Source: Microbulbifer variabilis (lineage in GTDB: Bacteria > Pseudomonadota > Gammaproteobacteria > Pseudomonadales > Cellvibrionaceae). Taken from it: a stretch of 64,000 nucleotides of DNA. The stretch spans positions 62,001 through 126,000 of the forward strand of contig NZ_JAIVKI010000007.1 in assembly GCF_020524905.1 (NCBI RefSeq), read 5' to 3'. The notes under the pieces were generated by a model. That model did no database searches. It had not been told where the DNA came from and saw only the letters and a list, made by a program, of their open reading frames with translations. Below, piece by piece: positions 7,752 to 19,009 of this stretch. The position numbers and the translations under genes were made by a program. Numbering within the stretch: position 1 is the first letter of the stretch; each line of letters begins with the position of its first letter.

Positions 7752-9017
7752 ATTGAAGAATAAGCTGCTAAAAAAGCCAATACAGATAATGATACCTACT
7801 AACTGAAAAGCAGACTGATAGGTTAGAAATTTAGCACTACCTTTAGGTAAGAAATTAAGGTGTTCGGTTATTCTATCTATCAACCCCAGCTGTTGATTAG
7901 ATTCAAGTGATAAGCCTACTATTGCTTGTAAAATCCCACCAAAAATAAATCCGGCAGTAACTACCAGTGCTGTTGCCAGAGTGTGGGTAGATTTTGGTAA
8001 TTGAGTCTGGATTACTGAAAATGCCAGAATAGATCCACTGAGCCCAATCCCTAGAATAAAGTTAGCCCCTAAACTCCATGAAATAGGAAGGTTAATCAAT
8101 AGCAAGATCAATGTGATTGTCAGTGCAATTAGGCTAAAAATCCTCGCGGGTATAATATAGTCATTTCTATGTTGGGCCCAGACGCCAACAGTGAGGCTGC
8201 CAACAATTACCCCTATCAGGGTCATTGTGTTGCTGATAGTCCCTTGTTGTGCATTTTCGTCAAAAAAATTTACTTGGAACTGTACATTCCATAGGTCGGA
8301 GTAGGCGAGCATGCTGCCATAGAAGCAAGCATAAAAAACAAACGCTGCCCAGAATTGTAAAGAAGTGAAACAAACTCTAAGTTGAGTAATGAGTGATAAT
8401 GTCGAGTCATTTTTTTTATTTCTGATTTCGGCATTACTGCCAGCAATAGCGTAAAGTGCCGCTGCCAAAGCGATAAGAAAAACTCCAGCAAAATAATAGG
8501 GTCCGCGAAATGAAGCAATGTTTGCAGATAAACCGAGCAGTATTGATAGAGAAGCAGCGCTAAAGTTTGCTAATCCTTGGCTCAGCGCGCTTAAAAGCGA
8601 GAAGTGGTCCGGTAAATCCCTTCCAATAATATAGATGACACCTATAAAACTACAGGACAGACCAAATGCAATTAAGATTTGGCCGGCTAACGCCCATAGA
8701 AAATTGGAACTACTTGCAAAAATAATACAGCCACATGAGGCTAGTAAAGCGGTTAGACTGAGGAGGGCTCTTGGGCTTATAGCGCCTAGTTTAGATCCCA
8801 GAAGGAGTTGGCCAAGAGAGTAAGCTAAAAAAGAACTGCCGCCTAAAATGCCTATTTCGCTGTGGTTAAGCTCAAGCTGGGTCACAATATTAGGGGATAG
8901 TAAGGCAAAGAAAACTGAGAGTACGATACTGGTTGAAAAAAGCAGCAGCGCAACGCTCCAGGGAAGGTATCTTTCCTTTCCTATTAATCCTGCTCCAACT
9001 CTTTGCATATCAGGCAT
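7722..9017 (-). CDS. MFS transporter next to the purine deaminase
   Basis: A 431-residue polytopic membrane protein with about twelve hydrophobic segments and the loop GSKLGAISPRALL between segments 2 and 3, a weak version of the MFS motif A. ATG 9017 is preferred; a GTG lies one codon upstream. Its start overlaps the end of the amidohydrolase gene by eight bases, so the two are co-translated. The context suggests import or export of a purine-like or triazine-like compound handled by that enzyme (inference). The last codons form part of a terminator hairpin. Confidence 0.82.
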   Translation of the reverse strand: MPDMQRVGAGLIGKERYLPWSVALLLFSTSIVLSVFFALLSPNIVTQLELNHSEIGILGGSSFLAYSLGQLLLGSKLGAISPRALLSLTALLASCGCIIFASSSNFLWALAGQILIAFGLSCSFIGVIYIIGRDLPDHFSLLSALSQGLANFSAASLSILLGLSANIASFRGPYYFAGVFLIALAAALYAIAGSNAEIRNKKNDSTLSLITQLRVCFTSLQFWAAFVFYACFYGSMLAYSDLWNVQFQVNFFDENAQQGTISNTMTLIGVIVGSLTVGVWAQHRNDYIIPARIFSLIALTITLILLLINLPISWSLGANFILGIGLSGSILAFSVIQTQLPKSTHTLATALVVTAGFIFGGILQAIVGLSLESNQQLGLIDRITEHLNFLPKGSAKFLTYQSAFQLVGIIICIGFFSSLFFNKKNSPCKDQ

Positions 9018-10431
9018 CACTCAGAAGTTTTCGACTCCACTTATTATGTTCACGAATGACAGGGGCCATATCAATTGAAGTGATCTCTCCATTACTCACA
9101 ATCTGGCGACCGTGGATAACCACTGTTTTTGCACACTGGGGAGCGCAGAAGACTACAGCGGCAACTGGGTCTGAAAGGGCGCCCGCGTATTGGATCGTGT
9201 TGAGTTCCAGTGTAAAAAAATCTGCGCAGCGCCCAACTTCTAGGGCACCGATATCAGTGCGATTTAGAACACTTGCGCCTCCAATTGTGGCAAGTTCAAG
9301 GGCTTCCCGAGCAGTCATCCATTCTGAGGAGCGCAGTGGATGGGATTGGGGGAGTTGGGCGTAACGGTGTGGCCCTTCTGGGGGGCGAAGCCCCATTCTC
9401 AACCTTGAAAGCAGCATTGCTTGGCGGGTTTCAAGAAGCATATTGGAAGCGTCGTTACTGGCAGAGCCATCCACGCCAAGGCCCACCTTTATGCCGGCGG
9501 CGATATAATCTTTAACTGGCGCAATCCCCGAAGCGAGACGCATATTAGAGCTTGGGCAGTGTGAAATACCACACCCCATACGAGCGAAAGTATTTACTTC
9601 TTGGGCGTCGACATGCACGGCATGAGCAAACCAAACATCGGGGCCCAGCCACTCTGCTTCCTCCATCCATTCCAATGGACGTTTGCCAAATCGTTCAAGT
9701 GTATGGAGTTCCTCATCAAATGTTTCGCAGATGTGTGTGTGCAACATGACCCCCTTGTCTCGTGCTAACTGAGCGGTTTCCTTTAGCAAGTTTTCTGAAA
9801 CAGTAAAAGGGGAGCAGGGAGCCAAAACGATTCGGGTTAGAGCGCCGTAATTTGCGTCGTGATAGCGATCGATGACACGGATGCTGTCCTTGAGGATAAA
9901 TTCTTCGTCTTCGACGCTCTCATCAGGGGGCAGGCCCCCGTTGGATCTACCTAGAGACATAGAGCCGCGACTGGCATGGAATCTCACGCCCAAATCTTTG
10001 GCGGCTTCAATATGAAAATCTACTTTGTTGCCACTTTTGAATAGGTAAGAGTGGTCAAATATTGTCGTGCAGCCGGAGAGCACAAGCTCACCTAAACCAA
10101 TCAGGGCACTGGTGCGGGAGGCCTCTGGGTTTATACGGGTCCAAATGGGGTAGTGAAGCTGCAACCAAGCAAACAGATTCTTGTTTTGGGTGGCAGGCAG
10201 ATTGCGGGTGAGAGTCTGATTTAAGTGGTGATGAGTGTTCACCATCCCTGGAAGCGCTATCTGCCCGCAGGCATCTATAATCGTGTCTGCACTCCTGGGC
10301 AAATCCTTGGATTGCCCAACAGCGGTAATTATTCCGTCCTCAGCATAAATGCCCCCATTGGCAATTTCACGCCTTTCTGAGTCCATGGTTACTAGGATCT
10401 CGGCATTTTTAAGGAGCAATGTTTTGGGCAT
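9010..10431 (-). CDS. Amidohydrolase, 8-oxoguanine deaminase-like
   Basis: A 473-residue metal-dependent deaminase of the AtzA/TrzN/guanine-deaminase branch of the amidohydrolase superfamily. Metal ligands are visible: His67 and His69 in NTHHHLNQTL, His233 in LHTHICE with Glu236 beside it, His270 in FAHAVH, and Asp321 in GVDGSASNDASN. The stretch RGSMSLGRSNGGLPPD is characteristic of the 8-oxoguanine deaminase / hydroxydechloroatrazine ethylaminohydrolase group; bacterial members convert 8-oxoguanine to urate. It is followed by an overlapping MFS transporter. Exact substrate (8-oxoguanine, isoguanine or another aminated ring) cannot be fixed by eye. Confidence 0.85.
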   Translation of the reverse strand: MPKTLLLKNAEILVTMDSERREIANGGIYAEDGIITAVGQSKDLPRSADTIIDACGQIALPGMVNTHHHLNQTLTRNLPATQNKNLFAWLQLHYPIWTRINPEASRTSALIGLGELVLSGCTTIFDHSYLFKSGNKVDFHIEAAKDLGVRFHASRGSMSLGRSNGGLPPDESVEDEEFILKDSIRVIDRYHDANYGALTRIVLAPCSPFTVSENLLKETAQLARDKGVMLHTHICETFDEELHTLERFGKRPLEWMEEAEWLGPDVWFAHAVHVDAQEVNTFARMGCGISHCPSSNMRLASGIAPVKDYIAAGIKVGLGVDGSASNDASNMLLETRQAMLLSRLRMGLRPPEGPHRYAQLPQSHPLRSSEWMTAREALELATIGGASVLNRTDIGALEVGRCADFFTLELNTIQYAGALSDPVAAVVFCAPQCAKTVVIHGRQIVSNGEITSIDMAPVIREHNKWSRKLLSDA

Positions 10432-10776
10432 AGTTGGTTGAGCATACTCTTATTCGATTCTCTGGCCCTCTGATATTAGCCCGGGACAACGATAAGTCAG
10501 GTAAAAGGGACTGGCCCAAATGATGGGCAGTCTGTTCGGTCTCATTTATAGCAAGAAATTAAAAAGAAAAGATTATAAGAATACACTTACAAAGCCGTTA
10601 TCAAATTGAATATATCTCACCGCTAGCTATATCTTCTGGAAATGTTAATCAGGAAAGGAGAAGGGGGTGGATGGGATCTACCGAAACAGTGAAGAGGGTA
10701 TTTTATTTATGGAGGTTTGGATAAGGAGGGAGGGATTGGGCCGGTATACATCTGCATACCGGCATTTCCATGGCCA
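10432..10776. other. Intergenic stretch with a hairpin
   Basis: About 345 bases between the amidohydrolase start and the end of the GNAT gene, without a credible gene. It contains the upstream region of the amidohydrolase. An 8-bp stem GCCGGTAT/ATACCGGC at 10740-10763 sits just past the GNAT stop; it lacks a T run, so it is at most a processing or Rho-assisted end of the minus-strand operon. Confidence 0.5.
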
Positions 10777-11199
10777 CTAGTTCAACTGCATCACCATCTT
10801 GATATGGGGGATACCCGCCTCATAAAAGATCTCACCCTCCGGGCTAAAGCCACCTCTGGCATAGAAGCCCTCAGCGTGTTGTTGTGCATGCAGGTATACA
10901 TTGAGAAGGCCTCGCTGTTTGGCAAAGTCGCAAATGCCTTTTAGCAATTGGGCACCGAGCCCCAGGCCTCGGGCAGATTGCTTGATTGCCATTCTGCCAA
11001 CTTTTCCATCTTTAGAGATGCGCCCGGTTCCTACAGGGACACCATCATTAAAAACCAGGAAATGTTGCGAACTTTCCTCCAGGTTATCCCACTCCAAGTC
11101 TGCGGGTACTTTCTGTTCTTGCACAAACACGGCTTCGCGGATAGCTCGAATGTTTTCTTGCTCTTTTTGCCAGTCCGCGGGGCGTATTAGTACGGCCAT
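10777..11199 (-). CDS. GNAT-family N-acetyltransferase (YjcF/ElaA-like)
   Basis: A 140-residue acetyltransferase. The acetyl-CoA pyrophosphate loop is seen in RMAIKQSARGLGLGAQLL, with the upstream strand GVPVGTGRISKDGKVG and the C-terminal FYARGGFSPEGEIFYEAGI, all typical of small YjcF-like GNAT proteins. Substrate unknown. The ATG lies one base after the roxA stop codon, so it is the last, translationally coupled gene of the mnmA-hflD-purB-roxA run. Confidence 0.85.
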   Translation of the reverse strand: MAVLIRPADWQKEQENIRAIREAVFVQEQKVPADLEWDNLEESSQHFLVFNDGVPVGTGRISKDGKVGRMAIKQSARGLGLGAQLLKGICDFAKQRGLLNVYLHAQQHAEGFYARGGFSPEGEIFYEAGIPHIKMVMQLN

Positions 11200-11200
11200 T

Positions 11201-12367
11201 TCAGAAATCCTCGGGAGGATAAATTAGTGTGCCCTGGGCTACCAGCTGATCGATGAGCCCATCATTGCTGGCAATTTCTGGGAAAGCCTCAATATCGTCC
11301 CAAGAAATTTCGTGCGATTCAGCAAACTGCTGGGCAAATGTAATTGGTGCAGGCAGTGCTTCACCATCAACAAATAACGTGGCTGGCTCCCGGGAAAAGG
11401 CTACACGTGATGCGGGGTTTAGCACCAATGGCATCCCCTTTGGCATTTGCTCACGCCAGTCTGCGGCCTCATCAGCGTCTAGTGCGACGGTATCAGGGTA
11501 TTTTGCTTCAGTCATCACTGCGCCAAACCACTGGGTAATTTTTTCTGGTTGCTTCAGCCACTCGACCAGTTGTTGTTGTAAGCGAGCTACGGACTGAGGA
11601 TCAATTTCCGCCGGGCACTTTGCCGGTTCCATACCGGCATCGGTATAGCGCTGGCTATCCGGTAGCCCCATGGCTACTTCCGCGGCGAGGTCTTCCAGTA
11701 TGACTGAGGCAGAGGGTGCTCGGAAGCCAATGGAAATCGTGGTGCAGCCGCCCTCGGCGATCCCCCAGTGGCTGTATTGTGGTGGAAGATAGAGCATATC
11801 ACCGGGCTCTAGAACCCAACTGTTTTCTGCGGAGAACTCTTTCAAAATATTGAGGGGAGTGCCTTCCAGGCGTGGGCTGGTTTCATCTACTTTTACTCCC
11901 TGCTGCCAAAGGCGCTTGCCTTCGGCTTGGAGCAGAAAGACATCGTAATGGTCATAGTGAGGCCCGACACTACCCTGGTCGGCCGCGTAACTAATCATGA
12001 CGTCATCCAGGCGCCAGTCCGGAATAAAACGAAAATACTCTTTTATTTCTGCCACCTCTGAAAGCCACTGATCTACAGCTTGTACAAGTAGTGTCCAGTG
12101 AGTGCGGGGCAGTGAGAGGAAATCTTCTTCTGTAAAAGGGCCGGTACGTAATTCCCAGGGACCGCTCTCACCATTTTCCAGCACCAGGCGTGATTCGACC
12201 GCTTCCTCCAGTGCCATGCCTGCAAGCTCTTCACCTGATATGGGCGATTCGAAGTTGGGGAAAGCTTTGCGAATCAGCAGGGGTTTTTGCTGCCAATAAT
12301 CGCGCATAAAAACTTCAATTGGCATATCGCCGAGATGGGTAAGGGGGCTTGCCACGGTAACTCTCAC
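11201..12367 (-). CDS. roxA: Ribosomal protein L16 arginine hydroxylase
   Basis: A 388-residue JmjC/cupin 2-oxoglutarate and Fe(II) oxygenase of the YcfD/RoxA group, which hydroxylates an arginine of ribosomal protein L16. The iron triad is visible as His137 and Asp139 in GPHYDHYDVFLLQ and His200 in PPQYSHWGIAEG. The N-terminal DYWQQKPLLIRKAF is a group hallmark, and the C-terminal third matches the winged-helix tail that prokaryotic ribosomal oxygenases carry. It lies 141 bases after purB and is immediately followed by the GNAT gene. RoxA next to purB is a frequent gammaproteobacterial arrangement. Confidence 0.92.
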   Translation of the reverse strand: MRVTVASPLTHLGDMPIEVFMRDYWQQKPLLIRKAFPNFESPISGEELAGMALEEAVESRLVLENGESGPWELRTGPFTEEDFLSLPRTHWTLLVQAVDQWLSEVAEIKEYFRFIPDWRLDDVMISYAADQGSVGPHYDHYDVFLLQAEGKRLWQQGVKVDETSPRLEGTPLNILKEFSAENSWVLEPGDMLYLPPQYSHWGIAEGGCTTISIGFRAPSASVILEDLAAEVAMGLPDSQRYTDAGMEPAKCPAEIDPQSVARLQQQLVEWLKQPEKITQWFGAVMTEAKYPDTVALDADEAADWREQMPKGMPLVLNPASRVAFSREPATLFVDGEALPAPITFAQQFAESHEISWDDIEAFPEIASNDGLIDQLVAQGTLIYPPEDF

Positions 12368-12508
12368 TGTTAGTTGGGCTGGGGAAATGTTCTCAAATCT
12401 GCCATTGACTGTAATTCAGTGTGAAATTACAGCTATGCAGATTAGAGCGATGGTAATCGGCTTGAATAAACTTCCGGCCACGGAGATGTAGCCGGAAGCA
12501 TTGCTCAC

Positions 12509-13897
<1,389 letters not shown>

Positions 13898-14539
13898 TTA
13901 GTTTTTTATTGATTCGATCTGTGCGATCAGCTCGTCGGTCGCACGCAATAGTTTTTTGCGTTGAAACAGAAGGTGCAGGCGCCTGCCGCCCAATTGTCGC
14001 CAAAGCGTGGCTGAACGAATACCGGCAAACAACATGGAGCGGATCTGGTTGGCGACGCGCTGTTGCTGTAGGAAATTGAAATCTCCCAGAACCTGGATGC
14101 GAAAGCGGAAAGTGCCGAGAGTATCGCTATAAATACTGGCAAGATTGGAAAACACATTCTCGTGAGTAGGGGCGAAGTGCTCCGCTTGAGTCTTGGCTTT
14201 TTCCAGGCGACTGCCAATAATGGAGAGCAACTCTCCTTTCTTACTTAACTGTCGCTGTAGATAGAGCACCGATAGTGCGTAGCGCAGGCAGTCTGTATAT
14301 TCAGGGTGTTGCCGAGACTGCAGTAACTGCCGTGAAACCTGTAAGCCGGGCAGCAGCTTCTCTGCGCCGGCAAACACATCTTCGGTGCGATCTGGGTTGA
14401 GCTGGAAGAGGCTATACACCCCTGTTTCCAGTTGGGCCTGGGGAGCAGTGCCCGTCTTGGCCAGGCGCTCTACCAGTGTTGCGGATTGAAAAATTCCGGC
14501 CAGTGCCAGAGCCTGGTCCCGCCAGTTATTCAAAGTCAC
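13898..14539 (-). CDS. hflD: High frequency lysogenization protein HflD homologue
   Basis: A 213-residue, mostly helical protein of the HflD family, a membrane-associated factor best known in E. coli for affecting phage lambda CII; its normal cell role is unclear. Recognition rests on the N-terminal DQALALAGIFQSATLVERLAKTG-type opening (split here for length), the middle YALSVLYLQRQL and the C-terminal NQIRSMLFAGIRSATLWRQL. The start codon is GTG. It lies three bases after mnmA and 15 before purB, the conserved gammaproteobacterial order, which supports the call. Confidence 0.93.
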   Translation of the reverse strand: MTLNNWRDQALALAGIFQSATLVERLAKTGTAPQAQLETGVYSLFQLNPDRTEDVFAGAEKLLPGLQVSRQLLQSRQHPEYTDCLRYALSVLYLQRQLSKKGELLSIIGSRLEKAKTQAEHFAPTHENVFSNLASIYSDTLGTFRFRIQVLGDFNFLQQQRVANQIRSMLFAGIRSATLWRQLGGRRLHLLFQRKKLLRATDELIAQIESIKN

Positions 14540-14542
14540 TCC

Positions 14543-15688
14543 TTAGTGTTTCTTGTACTTTTCTGGTACGGCGGTGCCTATACCGGTTGCTCGTTCAATC
14601 ACTGCGCCGCCGAGGCATTTTTCACCATCGTACAGGACCAGAGATTGCCCTGGAGTTATTGCACGTTGAGGCTCATCAAATTCAACAACCAGGTTTCCAT
14701 CTTCCTGTACCTGTACGATGCAATCCTGGTCCGGCTGGCGATAGCGAGTTTTCGCCTGACAGCGGAAAGACTCCCCTGGTGCAGCACCATTGATCCAGTG
14801 GGTTTGGGTTGCCGTCAAACCCGTGGCGTAGAGCAATGGGTGATGCGCCCCTTGGGCAACAATCAATACGTTGCGCTCCAGGTTTTTACCCACAACATAC
14901 CAAGGTTCTTCGCCAGCACCTTTGACTCCACCGATACCAAGTCCCTGTCTCTGTCCGATGGTGTGATACATCAGGCCGGCGTGACGCCCCATAACTTCGC
15001 CTTCGGGGGTTTCCATGTCGCCCGGTTGGGCAGGCAGGTATTGTTCCAGGAAATCCTTAAAGCGGCGCTCTCCGATAAAGCAGATGCCGGTGCTGTCTTT
15101 CTTGTTGTGGGTGATAAAGCCATTTTCCTCGGCGATGCGCCGCACTTCGGGTTTCTCCAGTTCCCCTAATGGGAACAGTGAGCGAGCAAATTCTGCCTCC
15201 CCAACGGCGTGGAGGAAATAGCTTTGATCTTTGTTGCCATCCAGCCCCTTGAATAAGTAGGTGCGACCTTCCATATCGCGGCGGCGGGCGTAGTGCCCGG
15301 TGGCAATGGCATCCGCCCCCAGAACTTCAGCATATTCCAGGAAGACCTTAAATTTGATTTCCCGGTTGCAGAGGATGTCTGGGTTCGGCGTGCGGCCGGC
15401 TTTGTATTCTGCCAGGAAGTATTCGAATACATGATCCCAATACTCGGCTGCAAAATTGGCGGTGTGCAGCTTAATGCCCAGTTTTTCACAGACAGCCTGG
15501 GCATCGGCCAAGTCCGCTTTCGCGGTGCAGTATTCGGTGCCGTCATCCTCGTCCCAGTTCTTCATAAACAGACCCTCCACCTGGTAGCCCTGCTGCATAA
15601 GCAGAAGTGCGGCTACAGAGGAGTCCACACCGCCGGACATACCGACGATGACGCGCTTTGGCTGTTTGTTGTGCGTGGAATCAGGCAT
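14543..15688 (-). CDS. mnmA: tRNA 2-thiouridine(34) synthase
   Basis: The enzyme that puts sulphur on U34 of tRNAs for Lys, Glu and Gln, using sulphur relayed from IscS. Visible features are the ATP-pyrophosphatase loop [15 protein letters not shown] near the N-terminus, the first catalytic cysteine in [11 protein letters not shown] and the second in [12 protein letters not shown]. The C-terminal beta domain ends in [13 protein letters not shown] 15688 gives 381 residues and a normal N-terminus; an in-frame GTG at 15703 is also open and neither has a strong ribosome binding site. It heads the run mnmA-hflD-purB-roxA-GNAT. Confidence 0.96.
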   Translation of the reverse strand: MPDSTHNKQPKRVIVGMSGGVDSSVAALLLMQQGYQVEGLFMKNWDEDDGTEYCTAKADLADAQAVCEKLGIKLHTANFAAEYWDHVFEYFLAEYKAGRTPNPDILCNREIKFKVFLEYAEVLGADAIATGHYARRRDMEGRTYLFKGLDGNKDQSYFLHAVGEAEFARSLFPLGELEKPEVRRIAEENGFITHNKKDSTGICFIGERRFKDFLEQYLPAQPGDMETPEGEVMGRHAGLMYHTIGQRQGLGIGGVKGAGEEPWYVVGKNLERNVLIVAQGAHHPLLYATGLTATQTHWINGAAPGESFRCQAKTRYRQPDQDCIVQVQEDGNLVVEFDEPQRAITPGQSLVLYDGEKCLGGAVIERATGIGTAVPEKYKKH

Positions 15689-15785
15689 AAAAAGGACAGT
15701 CACTACTTCACTGAGATGGAAAGGGGGCGAATTTTACCTGTGAATCGTGCTTCTGACCAAGGCCGCTTTCATCTTGGTTTATAGC

Positions 15786-16400
15786 TTACTGCCCCCGGCG
15801 GGGGCGATTGCGCTTCTGAGGTGGTTTCGTTTTGCGATAGGGCCTCGGTTTAGGCGCAGAGAAAACCTCCTCCGAGCGGTACTGCCCCGGCTGCAGAGCA
15901 TCAAGCTTCCAATTGCCGATAGCCATTCGCACCAGGCGCAGGGTAGGGAAGCCAACTGCGGCGGTCATGCGCCGCACCTGGCGGTTTCGCCCCTCGTGGA
16001 TGATAAGTTCTACCCAACTGGTGGGTATGGACTTGCGCTCTCGGATTGGAGGGGTGCGCGGCCAAAGGTCGACCTCGGGGAGTCTGCGGGCTTTCGCCGG
16101 AGCGGTGCGCCCATCTTTCAAATCTACACCGTGGCGCAGAAGCATCAGGGCATCATCGGTGATGTCTCCCTCAACTTGGGCCCAGTAGGTTTTCGCCATC
16201 TTTCTCTTTGGATGACTGATTTGATGTTGTAGCGCTCCATCATCAGTGAGGAGTAGGAGGCCCTCGGAGTCATAGTCGAGCCGACCGGCGGCATAGAAGC
16301 CCTGGTGAGGGATGTAGTCCGCAAGTGTGGCGCGACCCTGAGGGTCTGTGAATTGGCTTAACACGCCAAAAGGTTTGTTGAGGAGAATAATCTTGGGCAT
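15786..16400 (-). CDS. rluE: 23S rRNA pseudouridine synthase RluE-type
   Basis: A 204-residue RsuA/RluB-family pseudouridine synthase without the N-terminal S4 domain, which fits RluE (acts on U2457 of 23S rRNA in E. coli). It opens with [16 protein letters not shown]; the catalytic aspartate is in [19 protein letters not shown] and the second motif in [21 protein letters not shown]. The basic tail ([19 protein letters not shown]) is an RNA-binding extension. It points the same way as mnmA, 97 bases upstream, and is divergent from icd. Confidence 0.9.
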   Translation of the reverse strand: MPKIILLNKPFGVLSQFTDPQGRATLADYIPHQGFYAAGRLDYDSEGLLLLTDDGALQHQISHPKRKMAKTYWAQVEGDITDDALMLLRHGVDLKDGRTAPAKARRLPEVDLWPRTPPIRERKSIPTSWVELIIHEGRNRQVRRMTAAVGFPTLRLVRMAIGNWKLDALQPGQYRSEEVFSAPKPRPYRKTKPPQKRNRPRRGQ

Positions 16401-16449
16401 AAGAAAAATTGAGTATTGTAATCCAACTACAAAAATTAGCCGATGCTGC

Positions 16450-16455
16450 TATAAT
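16450..16455 (+). promoter_or_regulatory. Candidate -10 box upstream of icd
   Basis: A perfect TATAAT sits about 95 bases upstream of the icd start codon, in the gap between the divergent rluE and icd genes. No good -35 box is visible at 17 bases, so the assignment is tentative. Confidence 0.35.
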
Positions 16456-16549
16456 CCCGCCGATTTTTATCCCCGCCCAATGGTCCCGGGGGAGCGGTGC
16501 AAGCAACGCTGGACCTAAAAAGTCATAGAATTTTGGGAGTTTACGCAAT

Positions 16550-17800
16550 ATGGGTCACATCCAAGTGCCGGCAGACGGCGAAAAAGTTACAGTCAATTCC
16601 GACGGTTCGCTGAATGTTCCGAATCGCCCGGTAATTCCATTCATCGAGGGTGACGGCATCGGTGTGGATATCACCCCGGTAATGCGCAAAGTAATCGACG
16701 CGGCAGTAGAGAAAGCTTTCGGCGGCGACAAGAAAATCGAGTGGATGGAAATCTACTGCGGCGAGAAAGCAGCAGAAACCTACTCTGGCGACTGGTTCCC
16801 GGCTGAAACCCTCGAGGCGATCAAAGAGTATGTTGTCAGCATCAAGGGCCCTTTGACCACCCCGGTTGGCGGTGGCTTCCGTTCCCTGAACGTTGCTCTG
16901 CGTCAGGAATTGGACCTGTATGTATGTCAACGCCCGGTTCGCTGGTTCAGCGGTGTACCTTCCCCGGTTAAAGAGCCGAATAAGGTAGACATGGTGATCT
17001 TCCGTGAAAACTCTGAAGATATCTACGCTGGTATCGAGTGGAAAGCGGACACTGACGAAGCTAAGAAAGTCATCAAGTTCTTGCAGGACGAGATGGGTGT
17101 TAAGAAAATCCGCTTCCCAGAGCACTGCGGTATCGGCATTAAGCCGGTTTCTGCCGAAGGTACCAAGCGCTTGGTGCGCAAGGCTATCCAGTACGCCATT
17201 GACCAGGATCGCGATTCCGTAACCCTGGTACATAAAGGCAATATCATGAAGTTCACCGAAGGTGCCTTCGCCGATTGGGGTTACGAGCTGGCTCGCGAAG
17301 AATTCGGTGCCGAGCCTCTGGACGGTGGTCCTTGGCACAGCTTTAAAAACCCGAAAACCGGCAAAGAGATCATTGTTAAAGATGTGATTGCCGATGCTAT
17401 GCTGCAGCAGATCCTGCTGCGTCCAGCGGAGTACGATGTCATTGCCACTCTGAACCTGAATGGCGATTACCTGTCCGACGCACTGGCCGCGCAGGTTGGT
17501 GGGATCGGCATCGCTCCAGGTGCAAACCTGTCTGATGACGTTGCCCTGTTCGAAGCTACCCACGGTACTGCACCCAAGTACGCTGGTCAGGACAAGGTAA
17601 ACCCTGGCTCCCTGATTCTTTCCGCTGAGATGATGTTGCGTCACCTGGGTTGGAATGAAGCTGCTGATTTGGTCATCAAGGGTATGGAAGGGGCTATCGA
17701 AGCCAAGACCGTGACTTATGATTTCGAACGCCTGATGGATGGTGCCGAGCTGAAGTCCTGCTCCGCGTTTGGTGACGAAGTTATCAAGCACATGGCCTAA
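16550..17800 (+). CDS. icd: NADP-dependent isocitrate dehydrogenase
   Basis: A 416-residue TCA-cycle enzyme oxidising isocitrate to 2-oxoglutarate with NADP. The length and sequence match the E. coli-type homodimer. The substrate loop with the regulatory serine is present as [20 protein letters not shown]; the serine equals the one phosphorylated by AceK in E. coli. The NADP-specificity residues Lys-Tyr occur in [18 protein letters not shown]. With glcB in the same window (glyoxylate shunt), phosphorylation control at this branch is plausible (inference). GGAG precedes the ATG. A bidirectional terminator follows. Confidence 0.97.
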   Translation: MGHIQVPADGEKVTVNSDGSLNVPNRPVIPFIEGDGIGVDITPVMRKVIDAAVEKAFGGDKKIEWMEIYCGEKAAETYSGDWFPAETLEAIKEYVVSIKGPLTTPVGGGFRSLNVALRQELDLYVCQRPVRWFSGVPSPVKEPNKVDMVIFRENSEDIYAGIEWKADTDEAKKVIKFLQDEMGVKKIRFPEHCGIGIKPVSAEGTKRLVRKAIQYAIDQDRDSVTLVHKGNIMKFTEGAFADWGYELAREEFGAEPLDGGPWHSFKNPKTGKEIIVKDVIADAMLQQILLRPAEYDVIATLNLNGDYLSDALAAQVGGIGIAPGANLSDDVALFEATHGTAPKYAGQDKVNPGSLILSAEMMLRHLGWNEAADLVIKGMEGAIEAKTVTYDFERLMDGAELKSCSAFGDEVIKHMA

Positions 17801-17842
17801 TTGGCCGATTGGGGCTTGGATTGTTTAATCCGGCCCTAACTT

Positions 17843-17880
17843 AAAAAAGCCCTTTGCTGTATGGCAAAGGGCTTTTTTTT
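17843..17880. terminator. Bidirectional terminator between icd and cspD
   Basis: AAAAAAGCCCTTTGC pairs with GGCAAAGGGCTTTTTT around a short loop; T runs on both strands let it end icd and the convergent cspD. Confidence 0.92.
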
Positions 17881-17911
17881 GTGTGGACCTGTCAGCACCG
17901 CCTCGAAAAGG

Positions 17912-18214
17912 TTAGTCGAGCGCTTCTGCCTCTTTCTCTCTGATTGTCTCAGAGTGGCTGAGATCTTTATTGGCGCTTGCGCTCTGGTTGCCAGTCGTCG
18001 TTTCTGCCGACGCGGCGGTAGAAATATTTGCGGCGTGATAGCCTTTGTCGCCCCTGACGATGTCAAAGGTAACTTGTTGACCGGCCTTCAGGGTTCGGTA
18101 GCCTTCCATCTGAATTGCGGAATAGTGCGCGAACAGATCCTCCCCTCCTTCATCTGCAAGAATAAACCCATATCCCTTAGCGTTGTTGAACCACTTCACG
18201 GTACCAGTAGGCAT
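17912..18214 (-). CDS. cspD: Cold-shock domain protein CspD-like
   Basis: A 100-residue protein with one cold-shock domain (residues 1-68): GTVKWFNNAKGYGFI carries RNP1 and DLFAHYSAIQMEGYRTL carries RNP2. The extra ~30-residue polar, acidic tail separates CspD from CspA types. CspD of E. coli inhibits replication on single-stranded DNA in stationary phase. Its place next to clpS-clpA, divergently transcribed, is the conserved gammaproteobacterial arrangement. GAGGGAG lies just upstream of the ATG. Confidence 0.93.
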   Translation of the reverse strand: MPTGTVKWFNNAKGYGFILADEGGEDLFAHYSAIQMEGYRTLKAGQQVTFDIVRGDKGYHAANISTAASAETTTGNQSASANKDLSHSETIREKEAEALD

Positions 18215-18494
18215 AACGAACTCCCTCTAATTGCCTGAGTGACCTATTGGTCACCTTACAGAGTTTTTATATTTATTTGACCTGCGGATTAATCGACTGC
18301 AATCCTATCTGCGACTAATAGCTGTGAATGAGCAGGCACTACCTCTTGTAGTCAACTGCTATAGGAATGTCAAGAAGCTGCGCACACGACTGTGTTGTCC
18401 CTGTGTCGTTGGTCAAATAAGGTTACAATGGCAGGTCGTTGATGGTTGAGCATGTCGTGCTACTTAAGCTCGTTAGAACACATTGATAATTGTT

Positions 18495-18875
18495 ATGAGT
18501 ATTTTGCAGGTCATTAAACTAGGCTCCAGTGATTCTGGAGGAGACTATTTGGATGGTGAGGGTTCCGATGGCGGGCTCGCACTGGAAGAGGCGCCGCTTC
18601 GGCTCAAACGCCCGCCTATGTATAAGGTCATCATGTTGAATGATGACTATACCCCCATGGACTTTGTGGTGGAGACTCTGGAATTGTTTTTTGGGGTCAA
18701 CCGGGAGCGCGCCACACAGTTGATGCTGCAAGTACACACGCGGGGAAAAGCAGTGTGCGGTGTCTATACTCGGGATATAGCGGAGACAAAGGCCGCGCAG
18801 GTTAATCAGTTCGCCCAGGAGAATGAGCATCCATTGTTATGTGAGATAGAGGCGGACGAGAGTAAAGACGATTGA
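18495..18875 (+). CDS. clpS: ATP-dependent Clp protease adaptor ClpS
   Basis: A 126-residue adaptor that recognises N-degron residues (Leu, Phe, Tyr, Trp at the N-terminus) and hands substrates to ClpAP. The core has [20 protein letters not shown] and [18 protein letters not shown]; the Asn-Asp-Asp motif and the histidine in HTRG line the N-residue pocket in the known structures. The flexible N-terminal extension is longer than the E. coli one. ATG 18495 is preferred to a TTG four codons upstream. clpA follows after 134 bases. Confidence 0.95.
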   Translation: MSILQVIKLGSSDSGGDYLDGEGSDGGLALEEAPLRLKRPPMYKVIMLNDDYTPMDFVVETLELFFGVNRERATQLMLQVHTRGKAVCGVYTRDIAETKAAQVNQFAQENEHPLLCEIEADESKDD

Positions 18876-19009
18876 TTTATATTAGAGCTGCTTTAGCACA
18901 AGGGTCCCGTCACCTGAAAGGAATCAGCCAGGAGATAGATGCCGGCAAAGGGTGCGCGCCTACCAGCGGAGTCGGCGGGGAATATTGGCGATTAGGGTTT
19001 GAGGTTTAA

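Noticed and set aside
14432-15169. A 245-codon plus-strand frame opposite hflD and mnmA
   Set aside because: Runs across two well-supported genes on the other strand and matches no family.
16541-17791. A 416-codon open frame on the minus strand exactly opposite icd
   Set aside because: It mirrors the icd gene, has no recognisable domain and results from the codon bias of icd; icd itself is certain.
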